Source: F23-B02 sp963590435 | GTDB lineage: Bacteria; Bacillota; Clostridia; Oscillospirales; Oscillospiraceae | Assembly (NCBI GenBank): GCA_963590435.1 | Contig: CAVAPG010000091.1 | Span: forward strand, 1-6,530 | Direction: 5' to 3' | Length of the DNA stretch: 6,530 nucleotides | Part shown: piece by piece, positions 1-5,259 of the stretch | How positions within the stretch are numbered: position 1 is the stretch's first letter | Layout: each line of letters opens with the position of its first letter | Translations under genes and position numbers: made by a program | The notes under the pieces: model-generated | Database searches by the model: none | Told to the model about the DNA's origin: nothing | What the model saw: only the letters and a program-made list of their open reading frames with translations

Positions 1-210
1 GACAACACCTATACCGTCCGGTATAACAAGGTCTGCTTTGCTTAAAACGTCTTTCAGCTCTTCGTTATCCCATGCAGCCATAACTATCTCGGGATTTGGC
101 GTTACCATATAAGCGCCGCAGTGTTTTTCAATAAGTTGTTTGCATTTTTCTATTGCGTTTTCTCTCGTCAGATTATCAAATCCGACGCCCAATACATCTA
201 TTCTGCTCAA
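1..210 (-). CDS. WecG/TagA/CpsF-family glycosyltransferase, N-terminal part (runs off left edge)
   Basis: Only the first 70 codons are in the window; the gene continues past base 1. The family transfers a sugar (N-acetylmannosamine in TagA/WecG) onto undecaprenyl-diphosphate-GlcNAc at the inner face of the membrane, for wall teichoic acid or surface polysaccharide. The visible protein opens with the family start IDVLGVGFDNLT (residues 4-15), followed by VTPNPEIVM (36-44) and IPDGIGVV (63-70). Thr37 and Asp65 match, by position and context, the active-site Thr and Asp I recall for Thermoanaerobacter TagA. The start is TTG: it gives the usual family N-terminus, no in-frame ATG lies near upstream, and an AAGGTG ribosome site sits 11 bases before it. 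TTG overlaps the TGA stop of the upstream sir2 gene (TTGA), so translation is probably coupled. Family call is firm; the exact acceptor and sugar cannot be read from this part. Confidence 0.9.
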   Translation of the reverse strand, partial: MSRIDVLGVGFDNLTRENAIEKCKQLIEKHCGAYMVTPNPEIVMAAWDNEELKDVLSKADLVIPDGIGVV

Positions 211-923
211 AGCTGGCTGAACACCTTTCCAATCTTCTCGTTTATAACAAGGTCTGCCCTGTCATCATATGGGGTTTTACTAAGATTTACAAGTACAAGC
301 TTATTCCCACGATAATAGTTTATCAGCCCTGCTGCCGGATAAACATTGAGGCTGGTTCCTCCGATTATAAGCACATCAGCTTCTGAAATTGCCTCGACGG
401 CATCACTGATATTTTGCTCTGCCAGCGGCTCTTCGTAGAGAACAATGTCAGGGCGAATAATTCCTCCGCAATCGCAATACGGAACTCCAACTCCGTGATT
501 CATTTTTTCGGCCGGATATGGTCTGCCGCATGCAGAACAATAACTGCGAAGTATACTTCCGTGGAGTTCAATGACGTTTTTGCTGCCGGCAGCCTGGTGC
601 AGTCCGTCAATATTCTGCGTAATAACGGCTCGGAGCTTACCTAACTTCTCCAACTGCGCAAGCTTCAGATGTGCGGCATTGGGTTTTGCTCCATCAACAA
701 CAAGCTTTTCTCTATGGAATCTGTAGTATTCTTCAGGATTGCGTACAAAAAATGTATGGCTCAATATAGTCTCGGGAGGATAGCTCCACTGTTGATTATA
801 CAGACCGTCAACACTGCGAAAATCCGGTATTCCGCTTTCTGTAGAAACCCCGGCTCCGCCGAAGAACACAATATTATTGCTTTCTTCAACCCATTTTTTA
901 AGCTGCATTATTTTTTCATGCAT
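207..923 (-). CDS. Sir2-family NAD-dependent protein deacylase (sirtuin)
   Basis: A 238-residue cytoplasmic sirtuin that removes acetyl or other acyl groups from lysine, using NAD+ and releasing nicotinamide and O-acyl-ADP-ribose. All core motifs are present: GAGVSTESGIPDFRS (residues 23-37) for NAD binding, TQNIDGLH (102-109), catalytic His121 in ELHGS, a zinc site from Cys129, Cys132, Cys150 and Cys152, and GTSLNVYP (189-196). The second zinc pair is C-x-C rather than the commoner C-x2-C; I recall this form in other Firmicutes sirtuins. Length is normal for a bacterial single-domain enzyme. The ATG at 923 is preceded by GGAG (932-935) with an 8-base spacer. The gene lies 55 bases after the HAD phosphatase gene, with its own promoter-like sequence in between, and overlaps the TagA-family gene by TTGA. 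Acyl preference (acetyl, succinyl or longer) cannot be set from sequence alone; the GIPDFRS form argues against the CobB/SIRT5 desuccinylase class. Confidence 0.96.
   Translation of the reverse strand: MHEKIMQLKKWVEESNNIVFFGGAGVSTESGIPDFRSVDGLYNQQWSYPPETILSHTFFVRNPEEYYRFHREKLVVDGAKPNAAHLKLAQLEKLGKLRAVITQNIDGLHQAAGSKNVIELHGSILRSYCSACGRPYPAEKMNHGVGVPYCDCGGIIRPDIVLYEEPLAEQNISDAVEAISEADVLIIGGTSLNVYPAAGLINYYRGNKLVLVNLSKTPYDDRADLVINEKIGKVFSQL
222..227 (-). promoter_or_regulatory. Ribosome binding site AAGGTG supporting the TTG start
   Basis: On the minus strand AAGGTG lies 11 bases upstream of the TTG at 210, inside the end of sir2. The same AAGGTG core precedes the HAD phosphatase start (1802-1807, 7-base spacer), which also has a start/stop overlap. 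It supports TTG as the start of the TagA-family gene. Confidence 0.6.
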
Positions 924-957
924 AATATTGACTCCAATCAGCCTAATTAATTTATGT

Positions 958-986
958 ATTATACTATATCAGCTGTATCTAATCAA
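958..986 (-). promoter_or_regulatory. Predicted SigA promoter for sir2 and the TagA-family gene
   Basis: Read on the minus strand, TTGATT (981-986) and a perfect TATAAT (958-963) are separated by exactly 17 bases. Predicted transcription start is near 951, giving a leader of about 28 bases that contains the GGAG of sir2. The -35 box overlaps the last codons of the HAD phosphatase gene, so this would be an internal promoter letting sir2-tagA be expressed apart from the upstream ogg-phosphatase pair. Prediction from sequence only. Confidence 0.65.
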
Positions 987-1794
987 GAAAATATTCTTCA
1001 ATCACAGATGCAACGCCATCACTATCGCAATCCGGTGCAATTATATCAACAATTGCTTTGACACGGTCAATTCCGTTCGCCATTGCTACTTTCAATCCGG
1101 CAGCTTTCAGCATTTCCTCGTCGTTTTGAGCATCACCTATGGCTATACACTCAGACATTTCAATATTCAAAGCAGTACACAATGCTTTTAGCCCTTTAGC
1201 CTTGCTCACACCATTTGCATTAATTTCAAGCGAATAAGTTGTGTGACTTGTAAAGCTGACAGGAAGCATTTTTATTCGATCGTAAACATCGTCTGCTTCC
1301 CCTGCCTGAGCAAAAAAAAGATTAAGTTTTTCGACAGGCTTTGGATCTGCCATAAACATTGCAAATGCATCATCGACAATGTTCATGCCCTTTCTGTAAA
1401 TTGGTTCGTATGCGCTCAAGCCAAAATCTGCACAGTTATCTATACACCATGAGCTGCTGTATGTTTTATCGTTTATAAAAAATATAGGCATGACATATCC
1501 TGCAGCGCAAGCCACAATATATTTTACAGTCTCAGCATCTATAGTTTCATAGTTAAATTTCTTTCCGGTATATGTGTCAATAACCGATGCACCGGAACCT
1601 GTAACAGCATAGTGCATACCGTGAACCATATCAATGTAAGGCTGAACAAGGCTTATGCTCCGTCCCGTGGAAAATGCAATAACTTTGCCTTGTTCTATGG
1701 CCTTTTCCATAGCATTTACAGTTCTTCGCGTAAGTTCTTTGCTTGAGTTCAGAGCCGTAGAATCCATATCTGCAGCAAGCAATTTATATTTCAT
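979..1794 (-). CDS. Cof-type HAD-superfamily phosphatase (C2B cap, YidA/Cof-like)
   Basis: A 271-residue cytoplasmic phosphatase of the Cof/IIB HAD group, which typically hydrolyses sugar phosphates, FMN, PLP or similar small phosphomonoesters using Mg2+. The four HAD motifs are visible: motif I AADMDST (residues 7-13, Asp9 nucleophile and Asp11 acid/base), motif II FSTGR (41-45), motif III Lys198 in GVSKAKGL, and motif IV GDAQNDEEM (220-228, Asp221 and Asp225 for Mg2+). The region between motifs II and III is the alpha/beta cap. Motif I has Ser12 where most members have Gly (DxDGT), a mild oddity. Its ATG overlaps the TGA of the ogg gene (ATGA), and AAGGTG (1802-1807) sits 7 bases before it, indicating coupled translation. 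The substrate is not predictable from sequence; the neighbouring ogg gene raises, but does not prove, a role in clearing damaged nucleotides. Confidence 0.94.
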   Translation of the reverse strand: MKYKLLAADMDSTALNSSKELTRRTVNAMEKAIEQGKVIAFSTGRSISLVQPYIDMVHGMHYAVTGSGASVIDTYTGKKFNYETIDAETVKYIVACAAGYVMPIFFINDKTYSSSWCIDNCADFGLSAYEPIYRKGMNIVDDAFAMFMADPKPVEKLNLFFAQAGEADDVYDRIKMLPVSFTSHTTYSLEINANGVSKAKGLKALCTALNIEMSECIAIGDAQNDEEMLKAAGLKVAMANGIDRVKAIVDIIAPDCDSDGVASVIEEYFLD

Positions 1795-2594
1795 TTATCC
1801 ACACCTTCGTTCCTTGCATAATAAAAAATATACTGCTGAGCAAGTCCGGCATATCTTCCGAGCGTCTCAGGGTTAAAATCCGGTGGGAAATTTGCTTTCA
1901 ATGCGCGTTTCATCCATGTGTCTATAGGAAATGCTTCCATATGCTCTAATCCGAAAAGCACAACGCAATTAGCAACCTTTTCACCTACTCCGCGGATTGT
2001 TCGCAATTCTTTGATTGCCTGATGAAAATCTGCATTTTTTAGGTCTTCGAGTTTAATGTCACCATTCACAATCGCACGTGCGGCGGCTATTACATATTCT
2101 GCTCTGTAACCGGCACGTATATATGTAAGATCATCGAGCTTGAGCTCGGCAATACGCTCGGCACTTGGAAAAGCGAAGTATGTTTTACCATTATAGTTTT
2201 TTTCTTCTCCAAAAGCTTCGCAAAGCCTCTCTACAATAGCCTTAATTCTATTTATATTATTGCACTGGGATATGATAAATGAGCATAATGTCTCCCAGCT
2301 TTCTTGGCGCAGTATGCGTATTCCTTTGCCGTACTCTACACATTTTGAAAGATATTCTCCTGTGAATGTACTGCTTATTTCTGCATAATTTGTGTCCAAA
2401 TCAAAATAATAACGCCACAAGTTATCGGGAGCATTTGAAGTTATGTAAACTTTACCGTCTTCAACTGACACCTCGGCGTAATAACCGTTTACAATTCCCC
2501 TATAAGATCCGTCCTCCATGCGGTTCCACCGGAAGCACTGCCCACATTCAAATGTTTTTTCTATATTAAGTTCCGTTTCACTGCAAAGGTACAT
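1791..2594 (-). CDS. ogg: 8-oxoguanine DNA glycosylase/AP lyase, OGG1 type
   Basis: A 267-residue bifunctional base-excision repair enzyme that removes 8-oxoguanine and nicks the abasic site. It reads as a true OGG1 relative and not a generic AlkA: CGQCFRW (residues 17-23; human GQSFRW), SQCNNINRI (109-117; human SSNNNIARI), the helix-hairpin-helix GVGEKVANC with Lys206 (human catalytic Lys249) and Asp225 in FPIDTW (human Asp268, the same 19-residue spacing), and YAGLAQQYIF near the C-terminus, whose Gln253 and Phe257 match human Gln315 and Phe319 that hold the oxidised base. Human equivalences are from memory. The ATG at 2594 is preferred over one six codons upstream (2612): it has GGAG five bases before it, while the upstream ATG has no ribosome site and would lie about five bases from the predicted transcription start. 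First gene of the leftward cluster; overlaps the phosphatase gene by ATGA. Confidence 0.94.
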   Translation of the reverse strand: MYLCSETELNIEKTFECGQCFRWNRMEDGSYRGIVNGYYAEVSVEDGKVYITSNAPDNLWRYYFDLDTNYAEISSTFTGEYLSKCVEYGKGIRILRQESWETLCSFIISQCNNINRIKAIVERLCEAFGEEKNYNGKTYFAFPSAERIAELKLDDLTYIRAGYRAEYVIAAARAIVNGDIKLEDLKNADFHQAIKELRTIRGVGEKVANCVVLFGLEHMEAFPIDTWMKRALKANFPPDFNPETLGRYAGLAQQYIFYYARNEGVDK

Positions 2595-2598
2595 ATTA

Positions 2599-2603
2599 TC
2601 TCC
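2599..2603 (-). promoter_or_regulatory. Ribosome binding site GGAGA that sets the ogg start
   Basis: On the minus strand GGAGA ends directly before ATAATG, with five bases between GGAG and the ATG at 2594. Nothing like a ribosome site precedes the alternative ATG at 2612. This shifts the ogg start six codons inward from the longest open frame. Confidence 0.75.
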
Positions 2604-2623
2604 AATATACATAAATCATGATG

Positions 2624-2652
2624 ATTATATACCCACATTTTTATTTTTACAA
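2624..2652 (-). promoter_or_regulatory. Predicted SigA promoter for the leftward ogg cluster
   Basis: On the minus strand TTGTAA (2647-2652) and a perfect TATAAT (2624-2629) are 17 bases apart. The expected transcription start is near 2617, leaving a leader of about 23 bases before the ogg ATG at 2594. This is the best promoter match in the window. Its -35 box ends one base from the -35 box of the rightward promoter. Confidence 0.7.
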
Positions 2653-2653
2653 G

Positions 2654-2682
2654 TTGCATGAAGCTATAAAATATGCAATAAT
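2654..2682 (+). promoter_or_regulatory. Predicted extended -10 promoter for the CoA-transferase operon
   Basis: TTGCAT (2654-2659) and AATAAT (2677-2682) are 17 bases apart, and TGC directly before the -10 box (2674-2676) makes an extended -10 that could compensate for the weak -35. The transcription start would be near 2689, about 20 bases before the ATG. Short inverted repeats overlie the promoter. Confidence 0.55.
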
Positions 2683-2688
2683 TATAGC
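2654..2688. repeat. Two interleaved inverted repeats over the rightward promoter
   Basis: TTGCAT (2654-2659) is repeated inverted as ATGCAA (2673-2678), and GCTATAA (2663-2669) as TTATAGC (2682-2688). Both pairs are perfect, with 13 and 12 bases between arms. They interleave, so they cannot both form a single hairpin; each could be the two-fold symmetric site of a dimeric regulator. In AT-rich DNA such short repeats also arise by chance. Confidence 0.35.
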
Positions 2689-2698
2689 GTTATTATTG
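2676..2698. repeat. Inverted repeat from the -10 box to the ribosome site, possible operator
   Basis: CAATAAT (2676-2682) and ATTATTG (2692-2698) are perfect 7-base inverted arms with 9 bases between them, centred about the predicted transcription start of the rightward operon. The position suits a repressor site blocking polymerase. It matches no operator consensus I know with confidence, and the arms are nearly all A/T, so chance is a real alternative. Confidence 0.35.
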
Positions 2699-2703
2699 GG
2701 AGG
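2698..2703 (+). promoter_or_regulatory. Strong ribosome binding site GGGAGG of the CoA-transferase
   Basis: GGGAGG lies six bases before the ATG at 2710. It is the strongest Shine-Dalgarno match in the window and fixes the start of the first gene of the rightward operon. Confidence 0.8.
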
Positions 2704-2709
2704 TTTATC

Positions 2710-4044
2710 ATGGGATTATTAAGCAATTATAATTCTAAACTCACAAGTGCAGAAGAAGCCGTTAAATGCGTAAAGAGCGGTGATTGGGTTGAATACACAT
2801 CAAACCTCGGTTTCCCTGTAATGTGTGATCTTGCACTTTCAAAAAGACGGGATGAGCTTAAGAGTGTTAAAATACGCGGAGATTTGCTTTTTGGCCCGAT
2901 TCAAGTTATTGAATGTGACCCCACAATGGAGCATTTTGTCTATAACACATGGCACTGTTCCTCATATGAGCGTAAAATGTGCGATAAAGGACGAGCTTTT
3001 TTTGAGCCGATGGTTTTCAGAAATCTCGCTTGGTATTATAAAAACTTTCTTACATCCGATGTCTGCATGGCAACAGTATCAGACATGGATGATGAAGGAT
3101 ATTTCTATTTTGGCGCTTCTCTTGGCCTTTCCAAATGTATTGCGGATAACTCAAGAATTGTAATCGTTGAAGTTAATCGAAATATGCCGCGCATAAAGGG
3201 CAGTGATGATGTCAGAATTCACATATCTGATGTTGATTACATAGTTGAAAGCGGCGACCCTCCACTATTTGAAATGCCGAATCCATCGCCAACCGACACA
3301 GATGTGCAGATTGCTAAGTTGCTGTTGCCGCATATAAAAAACGGTTCTTGCGTTCAGCTTGGAATAGGCGGTATGCCCAATGCCCTTGGTGAGCTCATTG
3401 CCGATAGTGATCTTAAGGATTTGGGTATGCATACAGAATTGTGCTCGGATGGATATCTTTCTATGTTCAAAGCCGGCAAACTTACAAATGCAAAGAAAAC
3501 TATTCATCAGGGAAAAGGCATACTCGGGCTTGCCATCGGAAGTCATGAGTTCAACGAATGGCTTGATAATAACCCCGACTATATCGGTTATCCCCTCTCA
3601 TATGTAAATGACCCTTATGTTATTGCGCAAAATGATAATATGATATCCATTAATGCATGCATAGGGATTGATCTGTACGGGCAAATAAGCTCGGAAAGCT
3701 CCGGAACTCGACAAATAAGCGGCACAGGAGGTCAGCTTGACTTTGTAAGCGGATCTCAAATGTCCAACGGTGGTAAATCTTTTATCTGCATGAGCAGTGC
3801 CTATGTAGATAAAAAAGGCATTATGCACAGCCGCATAGTGCCCGGATTCAATGGTGATATAATTACAACTCCACGCTCAATGGCAAATTATATTGCAACA
3901 GAATACGGAATTGTTAATCTTGCCGGGCTTACAACATGGGAGCGTGCTGATGCACTTATAAGTATAGCTCATCCCGATTTCAGAGATGAGCTGATTACTG
4001 CTGCCGAGTCAAATAGAATTTGGTTACCGTCAAACAAGAGGTGA
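2710..4044 (+). CDS. Butyryl-CoA:acetate / 4-hydroxybutyrate CoA-transferase family protein
   Basis: A 444-residue cytoplasmic CoA-transferase of the acetyl-CoA hydrolase/transferase family, which moves CoA between an acyl-CoA (butyryl-, 4-hydroxybutyryl-, succinyl- or similar) and acetate through a glutamyl-CoA intermediate. Evidence: YNSKLTSAEEAVKCVKSGDWVEY at the N-terminus (interrupted copy of the family opening, residues 7-29), WHCSSYERKM (81-90), HISDVDYIVE (177-186), GIGGMPN (218-224), predicted catalytic Glu329 in SSESSGTRQ, ISGTGGQLDFVSG (336-348), GGKSFICMSS and the closing ISIAHPDFRDEL. Length is typical. It closely resembles, from memory, the butyrate-forming enzymes of Roseburia and relatives, but this family has confusingly similar members with different substrates, so butyrate formation is only the leading guess. 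First gene of the rightward operon; it ends four bases before the next start. Confidence 0.93.
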   Translation: MGLLSNYNSKLTSAEEAVKCVKSGDWVEYTSNLGFPVMCDLALSKRRDELKSVKIRGDLLFGPIQVIECDPTMEHFVYNTWHCSSYERKMCDKGRAFFEPMVFRNLAWYYKNFLTSDVCMATVSDMDDEGYFYFGASLGLSKCIADNSRIVIVEVNRNMPRIKGSDDVRIHISDVDYIVESGDPPLFEMPNPSPTDTDVQIAKLLLPHIKNGSCVQLGIGGMPNALGELIADSDLKDLGMHTELCSDGYLSMFKAGKLTNAKKTIHQGKGILGLAIGSHEFNEWLDNNPDYIGYPLSYVNDPYVIAQNDNMISINACIGIDLYGQISSESSGTRQISGTGGQLDFVSGSQMSNGGKSFICMSSAYVDKKGIMHSRIVPGFNGDIITTPRSMANYIATEYGIVNLAGLTTWERADALISIAHPDFRDELITAAESNRIWLPSNKR

Positions 4045-4048
4045 ATTA

Positions 4049-4603
4049 ATGGAAATGCTGAAACTTACCGAAGGCAGACCGTCTGATTATGATAAAAGGC
4101 TGCCGAAAGAGCAACGCTGTTATGATATGCTCGACAGACTTGGAATAGTTTACAGCCTTGTCGACCATGAGCATGCCGATACTATTGAGGCTTGCCATGA
4201 GATTGAAAAAACACTGGGAGCGCATATATGCAAAAATCTGTTTCTTACAAATCGTCAGCAAACCGATTTTTATCTGCTGCTCATGCCGGGTGATAAGCCG
4301 TTTAAAACTAAACTTCTTTCAAAGCAAATAGGGACATCACGGCTCTCATTCGGCTCTCCCGAACACATGCTGGAACTTTTGGATATAACGCCTGGATCTG
4401 TCAGTGTTCTGGGGCTTATGAATGATGAAGGAAAAGTCAAACTGTTAATTGATAACGACATCCTTAACGATGAGTATATCGGATGTCATCCTTGCATAAA
4501 TACAACATCGCTTAAAATAAAAACATCTGATGTTTTAAATAAATTTTTGCCTGAAGTTGGGCACAAATACGAAATTGTTAATTTACCATGGGAGATTGAG
4601 TAA
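4049..4603 (+). CDS. YbaK/ProX-type prolyl-tRNA editing protein (trans-acting Ala-tRNA(Pro) deacylase-like)
   Basis: A 184-residue stand-alone editing domain related to YbaK and the insertion domain of bacterial prolyl-tRNA synthetase (PrdX/ProX, 'prolyl-tRNA synthetase-associated domain'). Members hydrolyse tRNA(Pro) wrongly charged with alanine or another small amino acid. Visible family features are the substrate-loop lysine Lys62 in ICKNLFL (60-66), the FYLLLMPGDKPF strand and loop (74-85), SFGSPEHMLELLDITPGSVSVLGL-like core (about 110-133) and GCHPCINTTS (145-154) with His147 and Asn151, matching the HPxxNT motif. AGAGG (4037-4041) lies seven bases before the ATG. It is packed between the CoA-transferase (4-base gap) and the nucleosidase (TAATG overlap). 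PrdX-like genes occur beside proline reductase genes in some Clostridia, but no such genes are visible here. The exact mischarged substrate is unproven. Confidence 0.9.
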   Translation: MEMLKLTEGRPSDYDKRLPKEQRCYDMLDRLGIVYSLVDHEHADTIEACHEIEKTLGAHICKNLFLTNRQQTDFYLLLMPGDKPFKTKLLSKQIGTSRLSFGSPEHMLELLDITPGSVSVLGLMNDEGKVKLLIDNDILNDEYIGCHPCINTTSLKIKTSDVLNKFLPEVGHKYEIVNLPWEIE

Positions 4604-5259
4604 TGAAAATAGGCATTTTGTGTGCATGTGCACAGGAATTTGAGCCTTATAAAAAGGTTCTTAATAAAGAGCCAAGGCTAATACACGGAATGCAAAATAT
4701 CAACGGCACATTATGCTGTCATGATGTTTCCGTTATTTTTTGTGGGATTGGTAAGGTTAATGCCGCACTCGGTACAATAACGCTTATACACGACTGCGGT
4801 GTCGAGCGGGTTATAATGTCCGGTGTTGCCGGAGCTATAAAAAAAGGCATACATATCGGCGAAAGCATAATGATTACAGACTGCGTTTATCATGATCTTA
4901 CCCCGCAGTTACTAATAGATTACCATCCAAGCATTATTAATCCTAATTTTATCTGTGCTGATGATATTGTTTCTATAGGAAGAAATATGGGACTTTCCTG
5001 CGGTAGGACTGTTACCGGTGATGTTTTTATTGAAAAAGCTGGGCGTGAGAGCATAATCGAACATTTCAATCCGGTCTGCTGTGACATGGAAACTGCAGCA
5101 GCGGCACATGTGTGCTATGCTTTGAATGTCCCGTTTAATTGCGTCCGTGCAATTTCAGATACCGAAGAGGAAGCCGGGCTCGGCAGCTTCGAAAAAAATG
5201 TAGTATATGCTGCGCAGGTAGCATTTGATACAATTTGCTCCGTTATAGGGCAGATGTAA
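4603..5259 (+). CDS. mtnN: 5'-methylthioadenosine/S-adenosylhomocysteine nucleosidase
   Basis: A 218-residue cytoplasmic nucleoside hydrolase that splits adenine from MTA and SAH, by-products of polyamine synthesis, SAM radical chemistry and methylation; the SAH branch feeds S-ribosylhomocysteine to LuxS where present. Catalytic features agree with Escherichia coli MTAN: Glu12 (CACAQEFE), Glu163 in CDMETAA (E. coli Glu174) and Asp186 in RAISD (E. coli Asp197), the last two with the same 23-residue spacing. Also present are GIGKVNAA (48-55), SGVAGAI (73-79) and TGDVFIEK. It is slightly shorter than the usual ~230 residues. The ATG shares one base with the preceding stop (TAATG) and GGGAG (4590-4594) lies eight bases upstream. 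A related nucleosidase such as futalosine hydrolase is possible but fits less well. Confidence 0.9.
   Translation: MKIGILCACAQEFEPYKKVLNKEPRLIHGMQNINGTLCCHDVSVIFCGIGKVNAALGTITLIHDCGVERVIMSGVAGAIKKGIHIGESIMITDCVYHDLTPQLLIDYHPSIINPNFICADDIVSIGRNMGLSCGRTVTGDVFIEKAGRESIIEHFNPVCCDMETAAAAHVCYALNVPFNCVRAISDTEEEAGLGSFEKNVVYAAQVAFDTICSVIGQM

Noticed and set aside
877..1191. Plus-strand 104-codon open frame crossing the sir2 start and the phosphatase end
   Set aside because: It overlaps two well-supported minus-strand genes and their promoter, and its protein looks like random AT-rich translation.
2595..2612. Six-codon N-terminal extension of the glycosylase from the ATG at 2612
   Set aside because: No ribosome site precedes it and it lies about five bases from the predicted transcription start; the next ATG has GGAG at five bases.
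2613..2709. A riboswitch or T-box leader before the CoA-transferase
   Set aside because: The predicted leader is only about 20 bases and lacks any terminator hairpin or conserved T-box or aptamer element.
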